From Bacteroidales bacterium (GTDB taxonomy: Bacteria; Bacteroidota; Bacteroidia; Bacteroidales; UBA3663), in assembly GCA_016286775.1 (NCBI GenBank), contig JAEEUA010000002.1, positions 1 through 48,000 of the forward strand: a DNA stretch of 48,000 nucleotides, read 5' to 3'. Positions 7,398 to 14,623 of this stretch are shown in pieces; the stretch's first letter is position 1; the number at the start of each line of letters is the position of its first letter. Position numbers and translations under genes: made by a program. A model generated the notes under the pieces. The model was not told where the DNA came from. It saw only the letters and a list, made by a program, of their open reading frames with translations, and searched no databases.

Positions 7398-7405
7398 CAA
7401 AGGTA
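7398..7405 (-). promoter_or_regulatory. Promoter -7 box of the AraC regulator
   Basis: TACCTTTG on the minus strand ends only 8 bp before ATG 7389. Transcription would start within about 5 nt of the start codon, so the message may be almost leaderless. Confidence 0.65.
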
Positions 7406-7517
7406 CGATATAATGCGTAAAAAACCAAATTTTCGATGATTTTTTCGAAGAAAAGGACCTTCGAGCGAAGCTTAAAATGCACTTTTTGCAGACAAAAAAA
7501 GCCCGAAATCCCCAAAT

Positions 7518-7546
7518 TCCGTAAAATGGGTTGATATATCCGTAAA
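7518..7546 (+). promoter_or_regulatory. Direct-repeat operator, 21-bp spacing, before the reductase operon
   Basis: TCCGTAAA occurs at 7518-7525 and 7539-7546, start to start 21 bp, two helical turns apart. This is the usual geometry for an AraC-family dimer on an activated promoter. The second copy lies just upstream of the expected -33 position. Confidence 0.55.
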
Positions 7547-7576
7547 TCGATTAGGCTGTTTCTGCCAATTTCGCCG

Positions 7577-7584
7577 TACCTTTG
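7577..7584 (+). promoter_or_regulatory. Promoter -7 box of the aldo/keto reductase operon
   Basis: TACCTTTG at 7577-7584 with no good TTTG at the -33 position (GCTGTTT at 7555-7561 instead), which fits an activator-dependent promoter. The ATG is 29 bp downstream. Confidence 0.7.
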
Positions 7585-7612
7585 CACCGTCAAATCAAAA
7601 CAACGAAGAACT

Positions 7613-8548
7613 ATGAACAAGATTGCATTAGGAACCTGGGCCTGGGGCGCAGGAGCATTCGGCGGAGACGCCGTTTTTGGAAGCAAGACTGACATCGAGA
7701 ACCTGAAACCCGTGTTCGACGCAGCCATGAAGGCCGGACTGAACCTGTGGGACACCGCCACCGTGTACGGCATGGGCGAATCGGAGAAGATTCTCGGACA
7801 GCTCGCCGCCCAGTACAAGCGCGAGGAGGTGCAGATTTCCACCAAGTTCACCCCTCAGATCGCCGAGATCTACGAAAACTCGGTCGAGAAGATGGCCGAT
7901 GCCTCCATCGAGCGCATGGGCTGTGACTTCATCGACATCTACTGGATCCACAACCCCATGGACGTGGAGCGCTGGACGCCCGGCCTGATTCCCCTGTTGA
8001 AGTCGGGCAAGGTGAAGCGCGTGGGCGTTTCGAACCACAATATCGCCGAAATACGTCGTGCCAACGAGATCCTTGGCGAAGCCGGATTCAAGGTGAGTGC
8101 CGTGCAGAACCACTTCTCGCTGCTCTACCGTTCGTCGGAGAAAGGTGGCGTGCTCGACTACTGCAAGGAGAATGGCATCGAGTTCTGGGCCTATATGGTG
8201 CTGGAACAGGGCGCGCTCTCGGGCAAATACAACAAGGAGAACCCGCTCCCTGCCGAGAGCGACCGTGGCAAGAAATACAACCCCGTGCTGGAACAGCTGG
8301 AGGCTCTGACGGGCAAGATGACCGCCATCGGACAGAAGTATGGCGCCAGCTGCTCGCAGATCGGCATCGCCTGGGCCATCGCCAAGGGTACGCTGCCCAT
8401 CATCGGTGCCACGAAGGAGCGTCACGTCGTCGAGGCAGCCGAAGCTGCCCGAATCCAACTGACCGTCGAGGAGGTATCCGTTCTCGAGGCTCTCGCCGAT
8501 GCCACCGGCATCGACACCCGCGGCGGGTGGGAACACAGTATGGAATAG
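7613..8548 (+). CDS. Aldo/keto reductase
   Basis: A 311-residue NADPH-dependent oxidoreductase of the AKR fold, cytoplasmic. The catalytic tetrad is visible: D47 and Y52 in WDTATVYG, K78 in STKFTP, H113 in YWIHNP. The substrate cannot be told. It is the first gene of a three-gene operon under the divergent AraC regulator, followed 19 bp later by a second reductase and then a flavodoxin, a set that suggests carbonyl or redox stress handling (inference). Confidence 0.93.
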   Translation: MNKIALGTWAWGAGAFGGDAVFGSKTDIENLKPVFDAAMKAGLNLWDTATVYGMGESEKILGQLAAQYKREEVQISTKFTPQIAEIYENSVEKMADASIERMGCDFIDIYWIHNPMDVERWTPGLIPLLKSGKVKRVGVSNHNIAEIRRANEILGEAGFKVSAVQNHFSLLYRSSEKGGVLDYCKENGIEFWAYMVLEQGALSGKYNKENPLPAESDRGKKYNPVLEQLEALTGKMTAIGQKYGASCSQIGIAWAIAKGTLPIIGATKERHVVEAAEAARIQLTVEEVSVLEALADATGIDTRGGWEHSME

Positions 8549-8567
8549 TTACTTAACAAAGACAATT

Positions 8568-9602
8568 ATGCAATACGTCAAACTTGGAAACTCCGACCTG
8601 CGCGTTTCGCGCATCTGCCTGGGCTGCATGGGCTTCGGCGATTCCACCATCGGACAGCATTCCTGGACCATCGGCGAGGAACCCACACGTGCCATCATCC
8701 GCCGTTCGCTCGACCTGGGCGTAAACTTCTTCGACACCGCCATCGCATATCAGCTTGGAACATCCGAACAATATGTGGGCCGGGCATTGCGCGACATGAC
8801 GAAACGGGAGGAGGTGGTGGTCGCCACCAAGTTCCTGCCCCGCACCGAGGAAGAGATCCAGAAAGGCATAGATGGCCGTCAGCATGTGCTGAACAACATC
8901 GACCTGAGCCTGCAGCACCTGGGCATGGACTATGTGGACCTCTACATCTACCATATCTGGGACTACAAGACACCTGCCGAGGAGATTCTGGAAGGTATGA
9001 ACGAGGCTGTACGCCAGGGCAAGGCGCGCTACATCGGCATCGCCAATGCCTATGCCTACCAGCTGGCGAAGATGAATGCCCTGGCTGAGAAACGCGGCTG
9101 GGCAAAGTTCATCAGCGTGCAGAACCACTACAACCTGATCATGCGCGAGGAGGAACGCGAGATGCAGCCCCTGTGCCGTGAGGACAACATTGCGCAGACG
9201 CCCTATAGCGCCCTGGCTTCCGGCAAGCTGGCAAAGCGCCCCGGCGAGACTTCGCTGCGACAGGAGAAGGACTCCTTCATGCACTTCAAGTATGATGCTA
9301 CCGCCGAGCAGGACAATCGCATCGTGGAGCGTGTCGTCGAACTCGCCGACCGATACGGCGTGGCGATGACGCAGATCTCGCTGGCCTGGCTGCTCACCAA
9401 GGTGGAGTCGCCCATCGTGGGTGCCACCAAGCTGCATCACATCGAAGGAGCCGTAAAGGCACTTGACGTCCGTCTCTCGGCCGACGACATCCGCTACCTC
9501 GAGGAGCCATACGTTCCTCACAACCTCTCGGGCGTGATGGCTGTCAACAAGCCCGTCATGAACGAAGAGCCCGTCTGGGTGGCAGCAAGTAGAAACAAAT
9601 AA
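8568..9602 (+). CDS. Aldo/keto reductase, second copy in operon
   Basis: A 344-residue AKR with tetrad D56, Y61 ([18 protein letters not shown]), K88 (ATKFLP) and H129 (YIYHIWD). It differs substantially from the first copy and begins with the common [19 protein letters not shown] segment, which fixes the start at 8568 although the frame is open further upstream into the previous gene. The substrate is unknown. Confidence 0.93.
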   Translation: MQYVKLGNSDLRVSRICLGCMGFGDSTIGQHSWTIGEEPTRAIIRRSLDLGVNFFDTAIAYQLGTSEQYVGRALRDMTKREEVVVATKFLPRTEEEIQKGIDGRQHVLNNIDLSLQHLGMDYVDLYIYHIWDYKTPAEEILEGMNEAVRQGKARYIGIANAYAYQLAKMNALAEKRGWAKFISVQNHYNLIMREEEREMQPLCREDNIAQTPYSALASGKLAKRPGETSLRQEKDSFMHFKYDATAEQDNRIVERVVELADRYGVAMTQISLAWLLTKVESPIVGATKLHHIEGAVKALDVRLSADDIRYLEEPYVPHNLSGVMAVNKPVMNEEPVWVAASRNK

Positions 9603-9612
9603 TCATTGTAGT

Positions 9613-10176
9613 ATGAAAATGAAACTATTCGTGATGCTCATGGCTTTCATGATGATAGGCCAGAGCACGTTTTCACAAGAAAACAAATCAAAGGAAAACA
9701 AGGATATGAAAGTATTGGTAGCCTACTTCACGGCATCGGGCACAACCAAGAGCGTTGCTCAGAAACTGGCTGAGGTGACGGGCGGAACGTTGCACGAGAT
9801 TACGCCGGCACAACCCTACACCGATGCAGACCTCGACTGGCGCAACAAGCAGAGTCGCAGCAGCGTGGAGATGCAGGATAAGAAATCGCGTCCCGCTATC
9901 ATCGGCAAGCTCACTGACATGAATGAATATGATGTCGTCTATGTCGGCTTCCCCATCTGGTGGAACACCTGCCCCACGATCATCAACACCTTCCTGGAGT
10001 CCTACGACTTCCAGGGCAAGACCGTCATCCCCTTTGCGACATCAGGTGGCAGCGGCATCCGAAAAGCCTGCGAAGACCTGAAGGCCACCTATCCGAATGT
10101 CAACTGGAAGGAAGGCAAGCTCCTCAACCGTGCTTCGAAAGAAGACTTGAAGAAGTGGGTGGTATCCGCTCACTGA
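9613..10176 (+). CDS. Flavodoxin with an N-terminal signal sequence
   Basis: A 187-residue flavodoxin-fold protein. The FMN phosphate-binding loop is seen in [21 protein letters not shown] (residues 34-54), followed by [11 protein letters not shown] and FATSGGSG segments. Residues 1-22 form a signal peptide with a likely cleavage after TFS. A second ATG at 9706 (M32) begins exactly where ordinary cytosolic flavodoxins begin and has AAGGA-type sequence before it. The gene closes the reductase operon, 10 bp after the previous stop, and overlaps the convergent acetyltransferase gene by 7 bp. Confidence 0.9.
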   Translation: MKMKLFVMLMAFMMIGQSTFSQENKSKENKDMKVLVAYFTASGTTKSVAQKLAEVTGGTLHEITPAQPYTDADLDWRNKQSRSSVEMQDKKSRPAIIGKLTDMNEYDVVYVGFPIWWNTCPTIINTFLESYDFQGKTVIPFATSGGSGIRKACEDLKATYPNVNWKEGKLLNRASKEDLKKWVVSAH

Positions 10177-10721
10177 TCGATGACCTTTCGGAACACGAAC
10201 ATCTCATCGTCCTCGCTCCAGTTTCCGCTTTCCTCGTCGGGCACGGCGGGACCATGATGATACTTGTTCCAGAACTCGACGATATGGAATCCGCAGCTGT
10301 TGACATAGAAATGGATGTTGCGCTTCTCGAAGTAGGGCGTGATGGCTTCCCAGATGCGGATCTCGGGATGCATTGCCTCGACGGCACGCCACACTGCCTT
10401 TCCGATACCCCGGCTATGGACTTCGGGAGAAACGAAGAGCAACTCGAGCTCGCCCTTCGCTTCGCCCTGGTCGATGCTTAGTACCACACCGCCCACGAAC
10501 CTGCCATCGAGAACGATGCGGTAGGTTTCGGCACGTTCGCCATCGATGCTCCGCTCGATGGTGGTGCGCGAAATGACTTCCGAACCTTCTTCGGTGCGGT
10601 CGTCGCGCATGCCGAACTCTATCTGGGCCCCATATCGGAATGCCCACTGAAGGTCGAGGATGAACTGCTCGCGGTCATCCTCTTGCAAAGGTTGAAGTGA
10701 GATGGATGGTGAGCTGCTCAT
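10170..10721 (-). CDS. GNAT-family N-acetyltransferase
   Basis: A 183-residue acetyl-CoA-dependent acyltransferase by fold. The acetyl-CoA-binding stretch is [24 protein letters not shown] (residues about 92-115), with the R-G-I-G pyrophosphate loop. It is followed by [21 protein letters not shown], typical of the C-terminal half of the fold. The substrate is unknown. Its ATG overlaps the stop of the upstream esterase gene by four bases, so both are on one transcript. Confidence 0.88.
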   Translation of the reverse strand: MSSSPSISLQPLQEDDREQFILDLQWAFRYGAQIEFGMRDDRTEEGSEVISRTTIERSIDGERAETYRIVLDGRFVGGVVLSIDQGEAKGELELLFVSPEVHSRGIGKAVWRAVEAMHPEIRIWEAITPYFEKRNIHFYVNSCGFHIVEFWNKYHHGPAVPDEESGNWSEDDEMFVFRKVIDQ

Positions 10722-12568
10722 TTGATCTTCAGAAGGAGTTGTTCAAGGGCCTTGCGACGCTCGGGCCATGTCGGGTAGTCGGAAGCCTTGAGGGTATAGA
10801 CCTTCAGGTCGGCGTTGTTCGAATCGGCTTTGGCTGAAGCATCGGACACCAGGAGGCAGGGCTGCGTCCTGCCCTCGGCGAGGAGCTTGTCGGCAATGGC
10901 ATCGGCACCACCTACCTTGAACCAGCTCTCAGAAGTGTCGTCGGCGCCATAGACGAGACGCACGAGGACTGCGGGATTGCCGGTCGGGGGACAGTAGGTG
11001 GCAGGATGGTTGCTGTCGTTGAGGTCGTAGCAGACCTTTCCGTGCGGGATGTCGCCCATGGTGGCCAGGCTATAAGGATTGGCGAGATTGTTGCAGACAC
11101 TGTACTTGAATCCCTTGTCGGGCGAGAGATACATGTTGCTCGGATCGGCTACCTGCGTGCCATCGACGAGGAAACAGTACTTGAACACGTCGGTGCCGCG
11201 GTCGGTGAGGGTGACGCTCCAAACGCCCTCCTCGTCCTTCTGCATCGCCAACGGCTTTGCGTCGAGTTCGGTCTGCAGCAGCACTTCACGGGCATCGGGT
11301 GCCTTCATGCGGAAGGTGATGCCCTCGGCGACGAAGTCGGGCGAGATGATGGGACGCGGGAACAGACGTGCCATGACACTCGGCGTGAAGGCCTGCTCCT
11401 TGCCCGTGGCAGCAAGTGCGGGTTGCCCGTTCTGCATGGCTTCCTCGGAGGCTTCGGGATTGAAGAGCAGGCGGAAGGTCTTGTCGAGGAAGTACTTGGC
11501 GTTCATCCACGTGTGGCCGAACTTGTCGTGGGTGTATTCCTTCACGGAGCGGATGCCCTTCTTGTCGAGGAACTCCATGTAGTCGCGTGCCGTGCCATAG
11601 AGGAAGTCGTCGGTGCCCACGCCGAGCCAGAACAGATGGATGCGGCTGTTGGTGTCGGCGGCATTGTCATAGACTTTGGGCAAGGTGGTGGAAGTGAAGG
11701 AACTGTAGGAACAGAGGTAGGAGAACTTGTCGAGGTTCATGAGTCCGCACGAAAGACCCTGGTTGCCACCGCGCGAGAAGCCGCCGATGGCACGATGATC
11801 GGCGTCGTTGATGGTGCGGTAGTGGCTCTCGACATAGGGCATGAGGTCGTTCACCAGGTCCTTGCCGAACACATCCATCCCGAAGCCCATCGGGTCCTGC
11901 GGAGGCGTGGGCAGCAGCTTGAGGGGATTGCCGTAGGGCAGCACGATGATCATTTCCTTGGCCTTGCCCTCAGCCACAAGGTTGTCGAGGATGTAGTTCA
12001 TGCGTCCTACCTTGTAATAGACCTCTTCGGTGTCGGTGGTGCCGCTGATGAGATAGAACACGGGGTACTGCTCGGCAGAGGAACCCTTGTCGTAGTACGA
12101 AGGCGGCAGATAGACGATGGCGTTGTTGGTGCCGCCGAGACTCTTGGAATAGTAGTGGATATACTCGACCTGTCCGTGGGGCACGTCCTTGATGTCGTGG
12201 GCGAGCGAACCGGACGTGGCAGGGATTTCGAGCAGGCTGTTCTTGAAGCCCTCATTGGGGAAATACTGCGGGTTCTGCGGGTCCATCACGCTGACGCCGT
12301 CCACCACGAAGCAGTAGGGATACATGTCGGGAGCCGCAGGTCCGAGGGTGACGGTCCACAGGCCGTCGGCATTGCGCTGCATGGGGTTGCGCCCTGCAAA
12401 CTGCACATCGACCTGCACGTCCTTGGCGTTTGGGTTGGAATAATAGAAGGTGACTGTCCCGTCGTCGTTGCAGACGGTGGAGGGCTGCGTCTTCTCCTGC
12501 TTGCATCCGGTCAGGACGCTGAAGCCGAGTGCCACGGAAATGGCAAAACTGAATGATTTCATTTTCAT
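10718..12568 (-). CDS. Esterase-family lipoprotein with a degenerate second module
   Basis: A 616-residue lipoprotein (lipobox LTGC, C22). The first module has an immunoglobulin-like N-terminal domain (about 30-115), then an alpha/beta-hydrolase esterase of the Fes/CE1 type (125-370). Its nucleophile is S265 in GGFSRGG, with acid D320/D321 in GVGTDD and H352 in FGHTW. Such enzymes remove acyl groups from plant polysaccharides or act on related esters. From about 405 a second Ig-like domain and a shortened esterase-like stretch repeat the layout (DIPHG and WFKVGGADAIADKLLAEG echo DVPHG and YYKVGRMNYILDNLVAEG), but no serine motif remains. A promoter box lies at 12608-12601. Confidence 0.88.
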   Translation of the reverse strand: MKMKSFSFAISVALGFSVLTGCKQEKTQPSTVCNDDGTVTFYYSNPNAKDVQVDVQFAGRNPMQRNADGLWTVTLGPAAPDMYPYCFVVDGVSVMDPQNPQYFPNEGFKNSLLEIPATSGSLAHDIKDVPHGQVEYIHYYSKSLGGTNNAIVYLPPSYYDKGSSAEQYPVFYLISGTTDTEEVYYKVGRMNYILDNLVAEGKAKEMIIVLPYGNPLKLLPTPPQDPMGFGMDVFGKDLVNDLMPYVESHYRTINDADHRAIGGFSRGGNQGLSCGLMNLDKFSYLCSYSSFTSTTLPKVYDNAADTNSRIHLFWLGVGTDDFLYGTARDYMEFLDKKGIRSVKEYTHDKFGHTWMNAKYFLDKTFRLLFNPEASEEAMQNGQPALAATGKEQAFTPSVMARLFPRPIISPDFVAEGITFRMKAPDAREVLLQTELDAKPLAMQKDEEGVWSVTLTDRGTDVFKYCFLVDGTQVADPSNMYLSPDKGFKYSVCNNLANPYSLATMGDIPHGKVCYDLNDSNHPATYCPPTGNPAVLVRLVYGADDTSESWFKVGGADAIADKLLAEGRTQPCLLVSDASAKADSNNADLKVYTLKASDYPTWPERRKALEQLLLKIK

Positions 12569-12600
12569 AGTGCTTTACATTTAGAGGTAATTTTTCGCTG

Positions 12601-12608
12601 CAAAGATA
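12601..12608 (-). promoter_or_regulatory. Promoter -7 box of the esterase-GNAT operon
   Basis: TATCTTTG on the minus strand, 32 bp before ATG 12568, matches the Bacteroidota -7 consensus. Confidence 0.65.
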
Positions 12609-12691
12609 ATGACTTTTTCGTTATCAGCTGTATGGAAAAGGATAAAAATGCATTATTCGAAGGAATAATTTGAAAAAACGGGATAATAAGC

Positions 12692-12722
12692 TTTGGTTTT
12701 TCAAAAAAACAAACTATATTTG
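12692..12722 (+). promoter_or_regulatory. Promoter with long leader for the outer-membrane barrel gene
   Basis: TTTG at 12692-12695 and TATATTTG at 12715-12722 are separated by 19 bp. The next gene start is ATG 12915, so the transcript would carry a leader of about 185 nt, all non-coding as far as I can see. Confidence 0.6.
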
Positions 12723-12741
12723 CAGCAGATTTTTATATTTT

Positions 12742-12867
12742 AACACGAATTATCGCGAATTAACATGTATTTCCTGCACGTTCTTTTTTCCCAATTTACA
12801 AAATAATAATTCATGTAAAATTCATGATAATTGTTACGCTTCGCTCCACGCGAGCAAAGCTCGGAGC
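12742..12867 (+). other. Repeat-bearing 5' leader with hairpin
   Basis: The leader contains AACACGAATTATC-GCGAATT at 12742-12761, matching 6336-6355 except for two bases. An inverted 14-mer copy of the 6342 sequence lies at 12819-12832. A GC-rich hairpin follows: GCTCC 12843-12847 with GGAGC 12863-12867, enclosing GAGC-AAA-GCTC. A 72-codon open frame at 12670-12888 in this region has no family resemblance and starts before the promoter, so I do not call it. Confidence 0.45.
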
Positions 12868-12914
12868 ATGTTAAAAAACCACATATAATTATCTTAAATT
12901 TTTGTTATATTACT

Positions 12915-13505
12915 ATGAAAAAAGCAGTTTTGTTAGTTCTGGCAATCCTTGCCACGCTGAACGGCGGATTGAAGGCACAATCCATTACCGACCACTATGC
13001 CCTACTCTATTCCGGCATGTGCTTCACGTTCTTCGAAGAAGATGAAGGGGTGTCCGACCAGGGCGTCAATGCCGGTGTGCTCTTCGGATACAACATCACC
13101 AAGCAGACGGTCCCGTTGTTCCTGCAGTTTGGCGGCGAGCTGATCTACGAGGGAACAACCGAAGACGACATTGAGGAACGTCTGGCCTGCCTGGCTGTAC
13201 CCGTCAATCTTTCCTACAAGCTGGGACACCGCAAATTCAACGTGGAGCCCTACATCGGCGTGAATTTCCGACTGAACATCCATGGAAACGCCAAAGGAAA
13301 GGACGATGCATCCAAACTGGATGTCGATTATTTCGATTCAGAGGTCAAGGCGCGTCGTTTCCAGTTCGGTGCAAACCTCGGCCTGAACTTCAACATCCTC
13401 AACTTCACCGCGGGCGTTCGTGTGAATTCGGACTTCACGGAATATGCGAAGAACACGGATTCGAAGGTCAACCGCATCATGCTGACCGTCGGATACACGA
13501 TGTAG
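12915..13505 (+). CDS. Outer-membrane beta-barrel protein
   Basis: A 196-residue protein with a signal peptide (MKKAVLLVLAILATLNGGLKA, cleavage before QSITD). It then shows alternating hydrophobic-polar strands ending in GAGV-type and VGYTM strands, as in small porin-family or PorT-like barrels of Bacteroidota. ATG 12915 gives the signal peptide at the very start and is preferred over an upstream in-frame ATG at 12831 that lies inside the leader. The role is unknown. It is divergent from the esterase and convergent with the next regulator. Confidence 0.82.
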   Translation: MKKAVLLVLAILATLNGGLKAQSITDHYALLYSGMCFTFFEEDEGVSDQGVNAGVLFGYNITKQTVPLFLQFGGELIYEGTTEDDIEERLACLAVPVNLSYKLGHRKFNVEPYIGVNFRLNIHGNAKGKDDASKLDVDYFDSEVKARRFQFGANLGLNFNILNFTAGVRVNSDFTEYAKNTDSKVNRIMLTVGYTM

Positions 13506-13540
13506 TCGAAAGGTATCCAAAAAAAAAATGTCAAATAAGA

Positions 13541-14449
13541 TCAAGATACCGTGACATTCCTTATCGGTGAATGCCCGGTGTGGCGCTTGAAGAATGTTCC
13601 GAAGTGGCTCTGATTCTGAAAACCGAGACGTTCGCTGATCTCCTTTACCGTAAGTTGCGTGTTCTGAAGCAGGTGAATCGCCTCCTGGATAATGGAGTCG
13701 GCAATCAGTTCACGTGCCGAACGCCCTTCGACTTCGCGGCAGATTGCACCCAGGTATTTTGCCGAGATATTGAGTTGTGAAGCCCACCAGCCGACGGGGC
13801 GCAGCTTGGCCGAAGTCTTCTCGAGCAAACGTGTGAAACGATTGTAGATTACCTGCGCAGATGTTGCATTGCCCAACATCACTTCCGCCTTGCCCGCCGA
13901 CGACAAATCTTCTGATGCCCTATTCTCATCCAAAAGATAGCGTTCCAGTCTCAGCAGTATCTCGATGGACAGCAGATGGAGCAGTTGGCGCATGACGATG
14001 GCCTTCTGCGGATAGTCGGTGCTCTCGGACTTCATGAGCAGGAAATTGTGATTCTCGTCCACATGACGCCTGTCCTCTGCCGAAAGATGAAACAATGCAT
14101 TGGTTATCAACGCCTGCCTTACCTTCCAACTTATCTTGATCGATTGCGAGAACTGGCGATTGAACTCCGACGAAACACAAACAGCAAACATGCCGAAATC
14201 ATTTTCGGGAATAAGTTCGCATCGCTCATTGGCCAGATGATGGATCAGCAGATCCCCCTTGTTCAAACTGACCGATTCGCGATCGCTTACCCAAAGGGCT
14301 TCTCCCTGCGTCGCATAAATGGTCACGGTACAACGGTAGGACAACAAGGCAACAGCCTCGGCGACCTCTGCAGCACTTCGGGCAATGAGTGCCTCGTGTT
14401 CGATAATCGGGACGATGCCCGATGTCCCTGCCAAACTATAGGTTTGCAT
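13541..14449 (-). CDS. AraC-family transcriptional regulator, divergent from glgB
   Basis: A 302-residue regulator. The N-terminal part (to about 190) is a cupin-like sensor region (TIYATQGEALWVSD...NKGDLLIHH). The C-terminal 95 residues carry the paired helix-turn-helix domain with the closing motif RLGFQNQSHFGTFFKRHTGHSP. Its promoter (TATCTTTG 14484-14477, TTTG 14507-14504) lies in the intergenic region shared with glgB, and one arm of a perfect 15-bp inverted repeat covers its -33 element, which suggests autoregulation and possibly control of glgB. The effector is unknown. Confidence 0.92.
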   Translation of the reverse strand: MQTYSLAGTSGIVPIIEHEALIARSAAEVAEAVALLSYRCTVTIYATQGEALWVSDRESVSLNKGDLLIHHLANERCELIPENDFGMFAVCVSSEFNRQFSQSIKISWKVRQALITNALFHLSAEDRRHVDENHNFLLMKSESTDYPQKAIVMRQLLHLLSIEILLRLERYLLDENRASEDLSSAGKAEVMLGNATSAQVIYNRFTRLLEKTSAKLRPVGWWASQLNISAKYLGAICREVEGRSARELIADSIIQEAIHLLQNTQLTVKEISERLGFQNQSHFGTFFKRHTGHSPIRNVTVS

Positions 14450-14476
14450 CTGATTTCTTGTTTTTGACTGTGCAAA

Positions 14477-14507
14477 GATAGCAAAAATTTTTCACAAACC
14501 GCTCAAA
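14477..14507 (-). promoter_or_regulatory. Promoter of the second AraC regulator
   Basis: On the minus strand TTTG (14507-14504) and TATCTTTG (14484-14477) are 19 bp apart. The TTTG lies inside the left arm of the 15-bp inverted repeat. Confidence 0.7.
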
Positions 14508-14565
14508 TACTGTTCCAAATTGCTAATTATTTTCGGCATTTGGCATTTTAGAACAGTATTTGAGC
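14501..14565. promoter_or_regulatory. Perfect 15-bp inverted repeat between araC and glgB
   Basis: GCTCAAATACTGTTC at 14501-14515 and its exact reverse complement at 14551-14565 are separated by 35 bp. Inside them is a nested CCAAAT (14515-14520) / ATTTGG (14538-14543) pair and a GGCATTT direct repeat (14535-14548). The arms cover or abut the -33 elements of both divergent promoters. Confidence 0.75.
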
Positions 14566-14571
14566 ATTTCA

Positions 14572-14605
14572 TTTGTCCATTATTGTCTTAAATTGCCTAT
14601 TTTTG
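14572..14605 (+). promoter_or_regulatory. Promoter of glgB
   Basis: TTTG at 14572-14575 and TATTTTTG at 14598-14605 with a 22-bp gap, slightly long. The ATG at 14624 follows after 18 bp. Confidence 0.65.
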
Positions 14606-14623
14606 CACAAAAATTCAACAAGA

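Noticed and set aside
12670..12888. 72-codon open frame before the outer-membrane barrel gene
   Set aside because: It starts before the promoter of the region, consists of AT-rich repeat sequence and shows no protein-like pattern.
14501..14565. Invertible (phase-variable) promoter switch
   Set aside because: The segment between the arms is only 35 bp and holds neither promoter, and no recombinase gene is nearby. A regulator-binding site is simpler.
14573..14623. Upstream ATG as glgB start
   Set aside because: The -7 box at 14598-14605 lies downstream of it, so the message would not contain it; ATG 14624 is also a better match to the family start.
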